Positions 18,733 through 29,816 are shown, counted from the stretch's first letter. The stretch is 64,000 nucleotides of DNA from Betaproteobacteria bacterium (GCA_027492485.1 JAPUER010000060.1:1-64000), one strand, 5' to 3'. Program-made: numbers and translations. The notes: generated by a model not told the origin, from the sequence alone.

Positions 18733-21066
18733 ATGTTGAATATCGAAATCGACGGCAAAGCGATACAGGTTGCGCCCGGCAGCACTGTGATGGACGCCGC
18801 CAACCAGGTCGGCGCCTATGTGCCGCACTTCTGCTATCACAAGAAGCTCTCCATCGCCGCCAACTGCCGCATGTGCCTCGTGCAGGTGGAGAAGGCGCCG
18901 AAGCCGCTGCCCGCGTGCGCGACGCCGGTGACCGAAGGCATGAAAGTTTTCACTGCTTCCGAGCAGGCGAAGAAAGCGCAACAGGGGGTGATGGAGTTCC
19001 TGCTCATCAACCACCCGCTGGATTGCCCCATTTGCGATCAGGGTGGCGAGTGCCAATTGCAGGATCTCGCCGTCGGCTATGGCAAGTCCGAATCGCGCTT
19101 TAGCGAAGAAAAGCGCGTCGTATTTCACAAGAATCTCGGCCCCCTGATCAGTGCCGAAGAGATGAGCCGCTGCATTCACTGCACCCGCTGCGTGCGCTTT
19201 GGCCAGGAAATCGCCGGCGTCATGGAACTCGGTATGGGTGGCCGCGGCGAACACTCCGAGATTCTTTCGTTCGTCGGCAAATCGGTCGATTCCGAGTTGT
19301 CCGGCAACATGATCGACGTCTGCCCGGTAGGGGCGCTGACCTCAAAGCCGTTTCGCTATAGCGCCCGCACGTGGGAGCTGCAACGTCGCAAGAGCGTCAG
19401 CCCGCACGACGGGCTCAACGCGAACCTGCAGGTCCAGATCAAGGGCGACCGCGTGATGCGCGTGCTACCGCGCGAGAACGAGGCGGTCAACGAGTGCTGG
19501 ATTTCCGACCGCGACCGTTTCTCGTATGAAGGCCTTTATGCCGATGATCGTTTGACCGTGCCGATGGTCAGGGACAATGGCGAGTGGCGGCAGGCAAGCT
19601 GGCAGGATGCGCTGAACGCAGCGGCCGGCGCCATCGGACTCGCAGTCAAGCAGCACGGGGCAGCGAAAACCGCTTTCCTGCTCGGACCGCACACGACGCT
19701 TGAAGAGGCGTCCCTCGCCAAGCAACTGGCCGCGCATCTGGGCGGGGCCACCATCGATCACCGGCTGCGTGTGACCGACGCGGCGCTAGATCAAGGTGGC
19801 GGTATCCCGTGGCTCGGATTCAAGCTCGCCAACATTGCCGAAGTCGATCGCTTTCTGGTCATTGGCAGCAGCCTTCGTCAGGAGCAGCCGCTCCTGGCGC
19901 AGCGCATTCGCCAGCGCGTCAAGAAGGGCGCCGCGCTGTCGATCGTCGGGCCGGTCGATGACGATTTGCTATGTCCGGTGGCTGCCAGGGCGATTGTCAA
20001 GCCGTCCGCCATGTGGGAAACGCTGTGCGGTGTACTGGCTGCGTTGGCCAAGCGCACGGGCAAGGAAACTCCTATCTCCGTCAACAACATCAGCGCGAAC
20101 GAGGAGGCCATCGCGGCTTCGCTCGCGAGTGGCAAGCGCGTCGCGGTGCTGTTGGGTGACGTGGCGTTGTCGCACGCCGACGCATCGCATCTTGAATCGC
20201 TGGCTTTCGCCATTGCCAACATGTGCGGCGGCAGCTACGGGCGCCTCGCCCTGTCGGGCGGCGCAGGCGCGGCCTATGTTGCGGGCGCCTTCCCGACCGA
20301 TGGCGCGACGACCGCGCATGAAGCGCTCGGTGCCAACGCGGTCGAAGCTGCCAGGGCATTCGTGCTGATCGGTTGCGAACCGGAACGCGACAGCAGCCTC
20401 GGTGCTTCGGCCCTCGCGGCACTTGGCAACGCCGACAAGGTGGTGTGCCTGACGTCGTTCGCGTCTGACGCGATGAAGCAGTACGCCGACGTGCTGCTGC
20501 CGATTGCGCCGTTCACCGAAACATCCGGCACCTACGTGTCAAACGACGGCACGGTGCAATCGTTCACCGGCGTGGTGCGTGCCCTCGGCGAAAGTCGCCC
20601 CGGCTGGAAAGTGCTTCGCGTGTTGGGCGACCTGCTGGAAGCGGACTTTGCGTCGTTCAATAGCAGCGAAGACGTGCGCGAAGCAGCGCTCGCCGGATTT
20701 GACGACGCGAGCCTTGGCGCGCGCATTCGCACCATTGCCATGCCCGATTCCACGGCGCCGGCCGGTATCGAGCGAGTGGCGGATGTGCCGATCTATCACG
20801 CCGATGCGATTACCCGTCGTGGTCATGCGCTGGCGGCAACCAGTTACGGCAAGCAGGGACGAATCCGCGTGTCCGCAGACACGGCAGCCACGCTGTCGCT
20901 CGCCAATGGTGCCCGCGTGCGGGTGTCACAAGGCGGCGCGATGTGCGAGAGCTTTGTTACCGTAGACGCCAGCGTACCGCCGGGTAGCGTGCGCATTCCA
21001 CTGGCTACTGAAGTCTCCGCGGCGCTCGGCAATGCCACCGCAGCCGTTACGCTGGAGGCAGTATGA
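18733..21066 (+). CDS. nuoG: NADH-quinone oxidoreductase subunit G
   Basis: A 777-aa 75-kDa subunit carrying most iron-sulfur clusters of complex I. In order: an N-terminal [2Fe-2S] ferredoxin domain (FCYHKKL, CRMC, CATP), a His-Cys cluster ([18 protein letters not shown]), and a further [4Fe-4S] cluster ([10 protein letters not shown], then CPVGAL). A molybdopterin-type domain without evident molybdenum function makes up the remainder. The ATG at 18733 starts the ferredoxin domain directly. The stop overlaps nuoH (ATGA). Confidence 0.96.
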   Translation: MLNIEIDGKAIQVAPGSTVMDAANQVGAYVPHFCYHKKLSIAANCRMCLVQVEKAPKPLPACATPVTEGMKVFTASEQAKKAQQGVMEFLLINHPLDCPICDQGGECQLQDLAVGYGKSESRFSEEKRVVFHKNLGPLISAEEMSRCIHCTRCVRFGQEIAGVMELGMGGRGEHSEILSFVGKSVDSELSGNMIDVCPVGALTSKPFRYSARTWELQRRKSVSPHDGLNANLQVQIKGDRVMRVLPRENEAVNECWISDRDRFSYEGLYADDRLTVPMVRDNGEWRQASWQDALNAAAGAIGLAVKQHGAAKTAFLLGPHTTLEEASLAKQLAAHLGGATIDHRLRVTDAALDQGGGIPWLGFKLANIAEVDRFLVIGSSLRQEQPLLAQRIRQRVKKGAALSIVGPVDDDLLCPVAARAIVKPSAMWETLCGVLAALAKRTGKETPISVNNISANEEAIAASLASGKRVAVLLGDVALSHADASHLESLAFAIANMCGGSYGRLALSGGAGAAYVAGAFPTDGATTAHEALGANAVEAARAFVLIGCEPERDSSLGASALAALGNADKVVCLTSFASDAMKQYADVLLPIAPFTETSGTYVSNDGTVQSFTGVVRALGESRPGWKVLRVLGDLLEADFASFNSSEDVREAALAGFDDASLGARIRTIAMPDSTAPAGIERVADVPIYHADAITRRGHALAATSYGKQGRIRVSADTAATLSLANGARVRVSQGGAMCESFVTVDASVPPGSVRIPLATEVSAALGNATAAVTLEAV

Positions 21067-22124
21067 GCAATCCGGTCGAACTGTTGCTTGGCACCGATTT
21101 TCCGATGGTGAACTACGCCATCTGGACCTTGCTCAAGATCATCGTGATCGTGTTGCCGATCACGATCTGCGTGGCTTTCCTCACCCTCTGGGAGCGCAAG
21201 GTCATCGGCTGGATGCAAGTCCGCATCGGACCGAACCGGGTGGGCAAGGGCTGGCTGCAGCCGTTTGCGGACGTACTGAAATTGATCTTCAAGGAGATCG
21301 TCGTTCCCAGCGGCGCCAGCAAGACGCTTTTCTACGTCGCGCCGCTGTTGTCGATCGGACCCGCGCTGGCCGCATGGGCGGTGATCCCGTTCGATCCGAC
21401 TCTGGTGCTCGCCAACGTCAATGCCGGGCTGTTGTACATCCTGGCGCTAACATCTGTCGGCGTCTACGGTGTCATCCTCGCTGGCTGGGCGTCCAATTCG
21501 AAGTACGCCTTCCTCGGTTGTCTGCGCTCGGCCGCGCAGATCGTGTCGTATGAAATTGCGATGGGTTTCGCGCTGGTTGGCGTGCTGATGGCATCCAACA
21601 GCCTGAACCTGAGCGACATCGTGAACGCGCAGAAGGGCGGCTGGTATCAGTGGTACTGGCTGCCGCTGTTCCCGTTGTTCCTCGTCTACTTCATCTCTGG
21701 GGTGGCCGAGACCAACCGTCACCCGTTCGACGTCGCCGAGGGCGAGTCGGAAATCGTGGCCGGTTTCCATGTCGAATACTCGGGTGTCACCTTCGCGATC
21801 TTCTTCCTGGCCGAATACGCCAACATGATCCTGATCGCGGTGCTGACCAGCGTCATGTTCCTCGGCGGCTGGCTCGCTCCCTTCGCCTTCCTGAACGAGA
21901 TTGAAGTGGGCGGCATCAAGCTTCTGGGCGACGGCTTCTTCTGGCTGGCCGCCAAGGTCTTCTTTGTCCTGTTCTTTTTCCTCTGGATCCGCGCGTCCTT
22001 TCCGCGCTATCGCTATGACCAGATCATGCGCCTCGGCTGGAAGATTTTCATTCCCGTCACGCTCGTCTTCATCGTGTTCCTCGCGATCATCATGCAGACG
22101 CCGTGGGGCGCGGCGTTTCACTAG
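21063..22124 (+). CDS. nuoH: NADH-quinone oxidoreductase subunit H
   Basis: A 353-aa membrane subunit with about eight helices at the junction of the two arms; it forms the quinone entry channel and the start of the proton path. Signatures are [20 protein letters not shown] near residues 43-62 and [21 protein letters not shown] near 218-238. It overlaps the nuoG stop by four bases. Confidence 0.97.
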   Translation: MSNPVELLLGTDFPMVNYAIWTLLKIIVIVLPITICVAFLTLWERKVIGWMQVRIGPNRVGKGWLQPFADVLKLIFKEIVVPSGASKTLFYVAPLLSIGPALAAWAVIPFDPTLVLANVNAGLLYILALTSVGVYGVILAGWASNSKYAFLGCLRSAAQIVSYEIAMGFALVGVLMASNSLNLSDIVNAQKGGWYQWYWLPLFPLFLVYFISGVAETNRHPFDVAEGESEIVAGFHVEYSGVTFAIFFLAEYANMILIAVLTSVMFLGGWLAPFAFLNEIEVGGIKLLGDGFFWLAAKVFFVLFFFLWIRASFPRYRYDQIMRLGWKIFIPVTLVFIVFLAIIMQTPWGAAFH

Positions 22125-22136
22125 GAGGTAATGACA

Positions 22137-22628
22137 ATGGTTGCCTCGATCAAACATTACTTTTCCACGTTTTTGTTGTGGGAGCTGCTCAAGGGCCTGT
22201 CGCTGACCGGACGTTATCTGTTCGCGCGCAAGGTCACCGTCCAGTTCCCCGAAGAAAAAACGCCGCAGAGCCCGCGTTTCCGTGGCCTGCACGCGCTGCG
22301 CCGTTACGACAACGGTGAGGAGCGCTGCATTGCCTGCAAGCTCTGCGAGGCGGTCTGCCCGGCGATGGCGATCACTATCGAATCGGGCGTACGCGACGAC
22401 GGTACGCGCCGCACGACGCGCTACGACATCGATCTGACCAAGTGCATCTTCTGCGGATTCTGCGAAGAAAGTTGCCCGGTCGACTCGATCGTCGAGACCC
22501 GCATTCTCGAGTACCACGGCGAAAAGCGCGGCGATCTCTACTACACCAAAGAGATGCTGCTCGCGGTCGGCGATCGTTACGAAAAACAAATCGCAGCCGA
22601 TCGCGCTGCAGATGCGAGGTTCCGCTAA
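22137..22628 (+). CDS. nuoI: NADH-quinone oxidoreductase subunit I
   Basis: A 163-aa ferredoxin-like subunit with two [4Fe-4S] clusters (N6a and N6b). The motifs are [16 protein letters not shown] and [22 protein letters not shown] sits eight bases before the ATG at 22137, which I prefer to the ATG at 22131, only two bases after it. The N-terminal amphipathic stretch [16 protein letters not shown] docks on the membrane arm. Confidence 0.96.
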   Translation: MVASIKHYFSTFLLWELLKGLSLTGRYLFARKVTVQFPEEKTPQSPRFRGLHALRRYDNGEERCIACKLCEAVCPAMAITIESGVRDDGTRRTTRYDIDLTKCIFCGFCEESCPVDSIVETRILEYHGEKRGDLYYTKEMLLAVGDRYEKQIAADRAADARFR

Positions 22629-22644
22629 GCCGCATGCGGCTGCC

Positions 22645-23319
22645 ATGGCGAAAATGCACATGCCAGAACTGTCCACCATTGTCTTCTACGTGTTCTCCGC
22701 GATCTTGCTGCTGGCAGCGTCGCGCGTGATAAGCGTCAAGAATCCTGTTCACGCCGCGCTGTTCTTGGTGCTGGCGTTCTTCTCGGCATCCGCACTCTGG
22801 ATGCTGCTCAAGGCCGAGTTCCTCGCGATTGCGCTGGTGCTGGTCTACGTCGGCGCCGTGATGGTGCTGTTCCTGTTCGTGGTGATGATGCTGGACATCA
22901 ACTTCGAGGAGTTGCGCAAGCAGTTTCGCAGCTATTTGCCGGTTGGGCTGCTGGTTGGCGCCGCCGTGCTGGTCGAGATGGTGCTGGTGATGGGGCTTGC
23001 GTTCGGCAAGCAGTCGACGGCGAATGCTTCGCCGACCGCAGTCGCGCTCGACGGCAGCAATGCCAAGGCACTAGGCGTCGAACTGTTTACTAAATACATC
23101 TACGCCGTCGAGATCGCCGGCGTCCTGCTGCTGGTGGCGATCGTCGCGGCGATCGCGCTGACGCTGCGCGACCGCCGCGAGTCGCGTTATCAGAATCCGG
23201 GAGAGCAGGTGCTGGTTCGCCGCAACGATCGTCTGCGCGTCCTGAAGATTGCAAGTGAACGACCGACCGCCGCCGAAACACCCACTGCACCTGCCGACGC
23301 GGCGGAGGTGAAAAAGTAA
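22645..23319 (+). CDS. nuoJ: NADH-quinone oxidoreductase subunit J
   Basis: A ~224-aa membrane subunit with five helices. The conserved core [20 protein letters not shown] and [18 protein letters not shown] carries the flexible helix implicated in coupling. Several ATG codons (22612, 22645, 22654, 22660) are in frame and none has a convincing ribosome binding site. I chose 22645, the first beyond the nuoI stop. The C-terminal tail is long and Ala/Pro-rich. Confidence 0.93.
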   Translation: MAKMHMPELSTIVFYVFSAILLLAASRVISVKNPVHAALFLVLAFFSASALWMLLKAEFLAIALVLVYVGAVMVLFLFVVMMLDINFEELRKQFRSYLPVGLLVGAAVLVEMVLVMGLAFGKQSTANASPTAVALDGSNAKALGVELFTKYIYAVEIAGVLLLVAIVAAIALTLRDRRESRYQNPGEQVLVRRNDRLRVLKIASERPTAAETPTAPADAAEVKK

Positions 23320-23633
23320 TGCTGCCCGCACCCACCCTCAATTCCTATCTGGTCGTCGCCGCTGCGCTGTTCGCGATCAGCGTGATCGGCATCTTCATCA
23401 ACCGCCGCAACGTCATTATTCTGTTGATGGCGATCGAGCTGATGCTGTTGGCGGTCAACCTGAACTTCATCGCGTTCTCGAGCTATCTCGGCGATCTCAG
23501 CGGCCAGGTCTTCGTGTTCTTCATTCTGACCGTCGCCGCGGCGGAGTCTGCCATCGGTCTGGCGATCCTGGTCGTGCTGTTCCGCAACGTCGGCTCGGTC
23601 GACGTCGATCAAATCGGCAAGCTGAAGGGATAA
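23319..23633 (+). CDS. nuoK: NADH-quinone oxidoreductase subunit K
   Basis: A 104-aa membrane subunit with three helices and two buried glutamates typical of the antiporter-like proton path ([12 protein letters not shown] and [10 protein letters not shown]). The start overlaps the nuoJ stop (TAATG). Confidence 0.97.
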   Translation: MLPAPTLNSYLVVAAALFAISVIGIFINRRNVIILLMAIELMLLAVNLNFIAFSSYLGDLSGQVFVFFILTVAAAESAIGLAILVVLFRNVGSVDVDQIGKLKG

Positions 23634-23638
23634 GGCAG

Positions 23639-25648
23639 ATGAAACTCTCCTATCTCATCGTTCCGTTCGCGCCGTTGATTGGTGCGATTCTCGCCGGTCT
23701 CTGGGGCCGGCAGATTGGTCGCAGGGGCGCGCACACCGTCACCATTCTCGGTGTGCTGATTTCCTTCATCGCGTCCTGCGTAGTGTTCGCCGATGTGCTT
23801 GCCGGCAACACCTTCAACGGCCCGCTCTACACCTGGATGGTCTCGGGCGGCGTCAAGTTCGAGGTCGGCTTCCTGATCGACACCCTGACCGTCACCATGA
23901 TGCTGGTGGTGACCTCGGTCTCGCTGATGGTGCACATCTACACCATCGGCTACATGGAAGAGGACCCGGGCTACCAGCGCTTCTTCAGCTACATCTCGCT
24001 GTTCACGTTCTCGATGCTGATGCTCGTGATGAGCAACAACTTCCTGCAACTGTTCTTCGGCTGGGAGGCGGTGGGCCTGGTTTCCTATCTGCTGATCGGC
24101 TTCTGGTACACGCGGCCGACAGCGATCTTCGCCAACATGAAGGCGTTCCTCGTCAATCGCGTGGGCGACCTTGGCTTCCTGCTCGGCATCGGCCTCGTGC
24201 TCGCGTACACCGGCAGCCTCGACTACAAGACGGTGTTCGAGAAAGCGCCCGCACTCAAGGACATCGCCGTCGCGATGGGTCCGTTCGGTACGCCGGCCTG
24301 GGCGACCGCGACCTGCATCCTGCTGTTCATCGGCGCCATGGGCAAGTCGGCCCAGGTGCCGCTGCACGTCTGGCTGCCTGACTCGATGGAAGGCCCGACC
24401 CCGATCTCCGCGCTGATCCATGCCGCCACCATGGTCACGGCCGGCATCTTCATGGTGTCGCGCATGTCGCCGCTGTTCGAGATGTCGACCACCGCGCTGT
24501 CGTTCGTGCTGATCATCGGCGCGACGACCGCGCTGTTCATGGGCTTCCTGGGCATCATCCAGTACGACATCAAGCGTGTTGTGGCCTACTCGACGCTCTC
24601 GCAGCTCGGCTACATGACGGTCGCACTGGGCGTCTCGGCCTACAGTGCCGCGATGTTCCACCTTGTGACGCACGCATTCTTCAAGGCGCTGCTGTTCCTC
24701 GCGGCAGGCTCGGTGATCATCGGCATGCACCACAACCAGGACATCCGCTACATGGGCGGCATCCGCAAGTACATGAAGATCACTTGGCTGACTTCGCTGG
24801 TGGGATCGCTCGCGCTGATTGGCTTTCCGCTGCTGTCGGGCTTCTACTCGAAAGACACCATCATCGAGGCGGTGCACGAGAGCAAGATATTCGGTCACGA
24901 CTACGCCAACTTTGCAGTGCTCTGCGGCGTGTTCGTCACGGCGTTCTATTCGTTCCGCATGTACTTCCTGGTGTTCCACGGCAAGGAGCGCTATGACGAG
25001 GCACCGGGACACGCAAATGAGGACGACCACCATCACCACGACGACCATGGGCATGGCCACGGTCACGCTGCCAAGCCGCACGAGTCGCCGTGGGTGGTCA
25101 CGCTGCCGCTGGTGTTGCTGGCGATTCCTTCGGTGATCCTTGGTTACTGGGGGATCGACAAGATCGTTTATGGCGACTGGTTCAAGGGGGCCATCGCGCC
25201 GATCGCGCAGGGCCGCGACACGCTCGGCCCGCTGAAGGAAGAATTCCACGGCGCAATGAACATGGCGATCCACGGATTGACCTCGTTGCCGTTCGTTCTG
25301 GCGATGACCGGTGTTGCGCTGGCGTACTACCTGTACGTGGTGAATACGGCGCTGCCGGCACGGCTGCGCAAGCAGTTCAGCGGCGTCGTCAAAGTGCTTG
25401 AAGAAAAATACTACTTCGATCGCTTCAACGAATTCTTCTTCGCCGGCGGCGCGCGCATGCTGGGCGAGGGGTTATTCCGCTTCGGTGACCGCACCGTCAT
25501 CGATGGCGCGCTGGTGAACGGCTCGGCCAAAGCCGTCGGCCTGATGGCCGCGCTGATGCGTCACCTCCAGACCGGTTACATCTACCACTACGCATTCGTC
25601 ATGGTCGCCGGCGTGCTGGCCTTTTTGACCTGGCTGCTGCTTCGTTAA
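23639..25648 (+). CDS. nuoL: NADH-quinone oxidoreductase subunit L
   Basis: A 669-aa antiporter-like, proton-pumping subunit at the distal end of the membrane arm, with the long lateral helix at the C-terminus. The conserved WEAVGLVSYLLIGFW, MGKSAQVPLHVWLPDSMEGP and HAATMVTAG blocks contain the charged residues of the proton channel. Residues ~461-477 form a loop very rich in His and Asp (alternating H, D, G), which is an insertion rather than part of the core fold. Confidence 0.97.
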   Translation: MKLSYLIVPFAPLIGAILAGLWGRQIGRRGAHTVTILGVLISFIASCVVFADVLAGNTFNGPLYTWMVSGGVKFEVGFLIDTLTVTMMLVVTSVSLMVHIYTIGYMEEDPGYQRFFSYISLFTFSMLMLVMSNNFLQLFFGWEAVGLVSYLLIGFWYTRPTAIFANMKAFLVNRVGDLGFLLGIGLVLAYTGSLDYKTVFEKAPALKDIAVAMGPFGTPAWATATCILLFIGAMGKSAQVPLHVWLPDSMEGPTPISALIHAATMVTAGIFMVSRMSPLFEMSTTALSFVLIIGATTALFMGFLGIIQYDIKRVVAYSTLSQLGYMTVALGVSAYSAAMFHLVTHAFFKALLFLAAGSVIIGMHHNQDIRYMGGIRKYMKITWLTSLVGSLALIGFPLLSGFYSKDTIIEAVHESKIFGHDYANFAVLCGVFVTAFYSFRMYFLVFHGKERYDEAPGHANEDDHHHHDDHGHGHGHAAKPHESPWVVTLPLVLLAIPSVILGYWGIDKIVYGDWFKGAIAPIAQGRDTLGPLKEEFHGAMNMAIHGLTSLPFVLAMTGVALAYYLYVVNTALPARLRKQFSGVVKVLEEKYYFDRFNEFFFAGGARMLGEGLFRFGDRTVIDGALVNGSAKAVGLMAALMRHLQTGYIYHYAFVMVAGVLAFLTWLLLR

Positions 25649-25675
25649 GCACAGAGCGGAACCAGAAAACTCAAT

Positions 25676-27166
25676 ATGCTGCTCTCACTCTCCATCTGGG
25701 TTCCGATTCTCGGCGGGCTGGCGGTTCTGACCACCAGTCGCGACCGCAACGCGAACCTCACGCGCTGGATCGCGCTGATCGCCGCCATCGCCGGTTTCGC
25801 GGTCACCATTCCGCTCTACACCGGCTTCGATCCGTCCACCGCGGCGCTGCAATTCGTCGAGAACCTGCCCTGGATCGACCGCTACAAGATTCGCTACTTC
25901 CTCGGCGTCGACGGCATCTCCATGTGGTTCGTGCTGCTCAACAGCTTCACCACGATCCTCGTCGTCATTGCCGGCTGGGTGGTAATCCGGAAGCAGCCGG
26001 CGCAGTATTACGCCGCTTTCCTGATCATGTCGGGCCTGATCAACGGCTCGTTCGCGGCAGCCGATGCCGTGCTGTTCTACGTGTTCTTCGAGGCGATGCT
26101 GATCCCGATGTACCTGATCATCGGCATCTGGGGCGGGCCCAACCGCCTGTATGCGGCGATCAAGTTCTTCCTCTACACGCTGCTCGGCTCGCTGTTGATG
26201 CTGGTTGCGCTGCTTTACCTCTACAACGTGACGGGCGGCAGCTTCACCATCACCGACTTCCACAAGGTGCCGTTGGGGCAGACGCCGCAGATCCTGCTGT
26301 TCGTCGCCTTCTTCCTGGCTTTTGCCGTGAAAGTGCCGATGTGGCCGGTGCACACCTGGTTGCCCGACGCCCACGTCGAGGCGCCCACCGGCGGCTCGGT
26401 GGTGCTGGCGGCGATCACGCTCAAGCTCGGCGCCTACGGCTTCCTGCGCTTCATCCTGCCGATCGTGCCAGACGCCTCGCATCTGCTGGCGCCGTTCGTG
26501 ATCACGATTTCGCTGATCGCCATCGTCTACATCGGCTTCGTGGCGCTGGTGCAGACCGACATGAAAAAGCTGGTTGCCTATTCGTCGATTTCGCACATGG
26601 GCTTCGTCACCCTCGGCTTCTTCCTGTTCGTCGGCCCGCAGGGCAGTGCGCTTGGTATCGAGGGCGGCCTGATGCAGATGATCTCGCACGGCTTCGTCTC
26701 GGCCGCGATGTTCCTGTGCATCGGCGTCATGTACGACCGGCTGCACAGCCGCAACATCGCCGACTACGGCGGCGTGGTCAACGTGATGCCCAAATTTGCC
26801 GCGCTGATGATGCTGTTCGGCATGGCCAACGCCGGTCTGCCGGGCACTTCGGGCTTCATCGGCGAGTTCACGGTCACGCTGGCGGCGGTCAAGCAGGGCA
26901 TGTTCTGGACGGCGGCCTGCGCCGGCCTCGCGCTGATCCTCGGCGCGGCCTACACGCTCTGGATGTACAAGCGCGTGGTGTTCGGTGAAATCGGCAACGA
27001 TCACGTCAAAAACGACATGCCCGATCTTTCGCGCCGCGAATTCTGGATGCTGATGCTGGTCGCGGCCTGCGTGCTTGGCATGGGCCTGTATCCGGCGCCG
27101 TTCACCGAAGTGATGCACAAGAGCGTGGAAGCGCTGATCACGCATGTGTCGCACAGCAAGCTGTAA
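25676..27166 (+). CDS. nuoM: NADH-quinone oxidoreductase subunit M
   Basis: A 496-aa antiporter-like proton-pumping subunit of about 14 helices. Signatures include FFEAMLIPMYLIIGIWGG with the conserved Glu, and VKVPMWPVHTWLPDAHVEAP with the key Lys. MKKLVAYSSISHMGF carries the second conserved Lys region. Length is standard. Confidence 0.97.
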   Translation: MLLSLSIWVPILGGLAVLTTSRDRNANLTRWIALIAAIAGFAVTIPLYTGFDPSTAALQFVENLPWIDRYKIRYFLGVDGISMWFVLLNSFTTILVVIAGWVVIRKQPAQYYAAFLIMSGLINGSFAAADAVLFYVFFEAMLIPMYLIIGIWGGPNRLYAAIKFFLYTLLGSLLMLVALLYLYNVTGGSFTITDFHKVPLGQTPQILLFVAFFLAFAVKVPMWPVHTWLPDAHVEAPTGGSVVLAAITLKLGAYGFLRFILPIVPDASHLLAPFVITISLIAIVYIGFVALVQTDMKKLVAYSSISHMGFVTLGFFLFVGPQGSALGIEGGLMQMISHGFVSAAMFLCIGVMYDRLHSRNIADYGGVVNVMPKFAALMMLFGMANAGLPGTSGFIGEFTVTLAAVKQGMFWTAACAGLALILGAAYTLWMYKRVVFGEIGNDHVKNDMPDLSRREFWMLMLVAACVLGMGLYPAPFTEVMHKSVEALITHVSHSKL

Positions 27167-27184
27167 CCGGACGAGCGCAAAAAA

Positions 27185-28621
27185 ATGAAAGACATCCTTC
27201 TCGTTCTGCCCGAAATCGTGCTGCTGAGTCTGACCGGACTCCTGCTGGTGATTGATCTGTTCGTTCCGCGCAACCAGAAGCGCTTCACCTACGTCTGCGG
27301 TATCGGTGCGCTGTTGTGGACGGCGCTGTTCGTCGGCGTGCAGTTCACCCCGATCGGCGGCGTGGCGAGCGAGTCGGCGTTCGCCGGACTGTTCGTGGCC
27401 GATGGCGTCGCCACCGTGCTGAAACTGGCGATTCTGCTGGCGGCCGCCGTGGCGCTTGCCTACTCGTGGAGCTATCTGCGCAAGCACCATCTGGACAACG
27501 GCGAATTCATCGCACTGGTGCTGCTCGGCACGCTCGGCATGATGGTGATCGCCAGCGCCGCCAGCATGCTCACCGCGTACCTTGGTCTCGAACTGTTGAG
27601 CCTGTCGATGTATGCGCTGGTCGCGCTCAAGCGCGACGACCGCATCGCCACCGAAGCCGCGATGAAGTATTTCGTGCTCGGCGCGCTCGCCTCGGGCCTG
27701 CTGCTGTTCGGCATGTCGATCATCTACGGTGCCACCGGTTCCATCAGTCTGGGCGGCATTTCGGCCGCGCTGGGCAAGGCGAACCCGACGGCCGTCGCGT
27801 TCGGCCTGATCTTCATCGCCGCCGGCGTATCGTTCAAGCTCGGCGTCGTGCCGTTCCACATGTGGGTGCCCGACGTCTACAACGGCGCCCCCACGGCCGT
27901 CACGCTGTTCCTCGGCACGGCGCCGAAGGTTGCCGCCTTTGCGCTGGCCTACCGGCTGTTCGGCAGCGGCCTGACGCCGGCGGCCGGCGATTGGTCGATC
28001 ATCCTTGCCGTCATCGCGACCTTGTCGGTGGTGCTTGGCAACCTGATCGCCATTGCGCAGACCAACATCAAACGCATGCTGGCGTATTCGGCCATCGCGA
28101 ACATGGGCTTCCTGCTGCTCGGCTTCGTCGCTGGCGGCAAAGAGGGTTACGCGGCGGCGCTGTTCTACGCCATTGCCTACGCGATCACCGGCCTGGTGTC
28201 GTTCGGCATCCTGGTGCTGCTGTCGGGGCGCGGCATCGAGTTCGACAACATCGACGACCTCAAGGGCCTCAATCAGCGCTCGCCGTGGTATGCCTTCCTG
28301 ATGCTGCTCGCGATGTTCTCGCTGGCTGGCATTCCGCCGACCATCGGCTTCTGGGCCAAGCTGTCGGTGATCGAGGCGATCGTCGGCGCCGGCTACACCT
28401 GGATCGCGGTGATCGCCGTGCTGGCCTCGCTGGTTGGTGCGTTCTACTACCTGCGGGTGGTGCGCGTGATGTATTTCGCCGACGCCAAAGACGGCACGAT
28501 CGCGCTGCCGAGCCGTGGCGAGACGGCGCTGATTTCGCTCAACGCGCTGGCGATCCTGGTGCTCGGCGCGCTGCCCAGCGCCATCATGGCGGTGTGCCTG
28601 AAAGCCCTGCAGGCGGGTTGA
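27185..28621 (+). CDS. nuoN: NADH-quinone oxidoreductase subunit N
   Basis: A 478-aa third antiporter-like subunit and last gene of the nuo operon. Signatures are LGLELLSLSMYALVAL, GVSFKLGVVPFHMWVPDVYNGA and IKRMLAYSAIANMGFLLLG. A large palindromic repeat follows 40 bases after the stop and may mark the operon end. Confidence 0.97.
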   Translation: MKDILLVLPEIVLLSLTGLLLVIDLFVPRNQKRFTYVCGIGALLWTALFVGVQFTPIGGVASESAFAGLFVADGVATVLKLAILLAAAVALAYSWSYLRKHHLDNGEFIALVLLGTLGMMVIASAASMLTAYLGLELLSLSMYALVALKRDDRIATEAAMKYFVLGALASGLLLFGMSIIYGATGSISLGGISAALGKANPTAVAFGLIFIAAGVSFKLGVVPFHMWVPDVYNGAPTAVTLFLGTAPKVAAFALAYRLFGSGLTPAAGDWSIILAVIATLSVVLGNLIAIAQTNIKRMLAYSAIANMGFLLLGFVAGGKEGYAAALFYAIAYAITGLVSFGILVLLSGRGIEFDNIDDLKGLNQRSPWYAFLMLLAMFSLAGIPPTIGFWAKLSVIEAIVGAGYTWIAVIAVLASLVGAFYYLRVVRVMYFADAKDGTIALPSRGETALISLNALAILVLGALPSAIMAVCLKALQAG

Positions 28622-28660
28622 TTGCGATCCCGGCCGCGCCGGGTGACGTAGTCGTTTCCT

Positions 28661-28790
28661 GGTTAATGGCTTTTCGCTGACAGGCCCATTCAATAAGGGC
28701 GCAGCGGCAAAAAACGCAATTTGTCGACTATTACTGTTTTTAGCGTCTTCGCCCAGTTTCAATGGGCGTTTCGCAGAAAAGCTGTTAAGG
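28661..28790 (+). repeat. Dispersed palindromic repeat, full-length copy B
   Basis: About 130 bp with imperfect inverted ends (GGTTAATGGCTTTTCGCTGA against the reverse of the right end). Inner inverted blocks are CCCATTCAATAAGGGCG and CGCCCAGTTTCAATGGGCG, with GTCGACTATT at the centre. It can fold into a long hairpin and sits just after nuoN. It is the most complete copy of the family with copies A, C and D. Confidence 0.75.
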
Positions 28791-28871
28791 CGTAACGTCG
28801 CATCGTGCGACGGGTGGCATTTCGTTCCGCTGGCCGCCGGAGCCGCGACGCAACCGGGATAATGTCTCGCC

Positions 28872-29816
28872 ATGCCCCGCGCCGACACCCGTTTCCCGCC
28901 GATTGACGCGCTCCGCGCCTTCGAGGCCGCAACGCGGCTCGGCGCCTTCGAGCAGGTCGCTGCCGAACTCGCCATCACGGCCAGCGCCGTCAGCAAGCGG
29001 ATCACCGCGCTGGAGCATCTGCTCGGCGTCGCGCTGTTCGACCGCGCCGGGCGCCGTCTGGTGCTCACCGCCGCCGGCAAGGAATACGCGGAGCAGGTGC
29101 GTGCCGCGCTGAACCAGCTCGCCGCCGTCGGACTGCATCAGCGCACGGCGCAATCACTGCCACGGTTGCGCGTACTGTCCACCCCGACCTTCGCGCGCGA
29201 GGTGCTGGTGCCGCGCCTCGGGGCCTTCACCGCGCGCCAGCCCGACGCCGAAGTCGAAATCGTCGTCGCCATCCCGTATCTCGACCTCACGCCGCCGGAG
29301 GCCGACGTGACGGTCAGCTTCGGCCCGCGTCAGTCCGCGGTCGATCGCGCGCCGCGCAGCGTTGGCGCCCGTCCGGTCGCGGAGCCGCTGCTGTTCGAGC
29401 CCGCGTTCGTGGTTGCCGCGCCGGCGCTCGCCGAACGATTGCGCCTCAAGCAACCGGCCGATCTGCTGCGTCGATTGCCCGCCGTGCCATTGCTGCGTTG
29501 TCCGCTGGAGCCGTGGCTGCCTTGGTTCAACGCTGCTGGCCTCGACGCGCCGGAACCAACCACCGGACTGAAGCTGGTCGATCTCGGGCTGGCGCTGGAG
29601 GCCGCGGCCAGCGGGCAGGGCGCCGCGCTGGCACGCCAGAGCCTGGCGCAGCGGTGGCTGGCGCGCGGCGAACTGGTCGATTTGTTTGCCGTCCGCTCGC
29701 CGCCGCGCGACGGCTACAGCCTCAGCGTGCTGCACGCCACCGCGCTCGCGCTCGACTTCGCGCAGTGGCTGCAACGCGAATGCGCCGCGCTGGAAAGCGC
29801 CTCATCCGTTGCATGA
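28872..29816 (+). CDS. LysR-family transcriptional regulator (GcvA-like)
   Basis: A 314-aa DNA-binding regulator. The N-terminal winged helix-turn-helix (residues ~8-65) contains AFEQVAAELAITASAVSKRI and LFDRAGRRLVLTAAGKEY. The effector-binding domain spans about residues 95-300. It lies directly upstream of, and on the same strand as, the lactate dehydrogenase gene, so it may control that gene; LysR regulators more often sit divergent from their targets, so this is only a guess. Confidence 0.88.
   Translation: MPRADTRFPPIDALRAFEAATRLGAFEQVAAELAITASAVSKRITALEHLLGVALFDRAGRRLVLTAAGKEYAEQVRAALNQLAAVGLHQRTAQSLPRLRVLSTPTFAREVLVPRLGAFTARQPDAEVEIVVAIPYLDLTPPEADVTVSFGPRQSAVDRAPRSVGARPVAEPLLFEPAFVVAAPALAERLRLKQPADLLRRLPAVPLLRCPLEPWLPWFNAAGLDAPEPTTGLKLVDLGLALEAAASGQGAALARQSLAQRWLARGELVDLFAVRSPPRDGYSLSVLHATALALDFAQWLQRECAALESASSVA

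Noticed and set aside
25685..29080. A very long open frame on the minus strand opposite nuoM and nuoN (about 1130 codons)
   Set aside because: Its translation is Arg/His/Gln/Glu-rich low-complexity sequence of the sort produced antisense to GC-rich genes, and the plus strand encodes clear complex I subunits.
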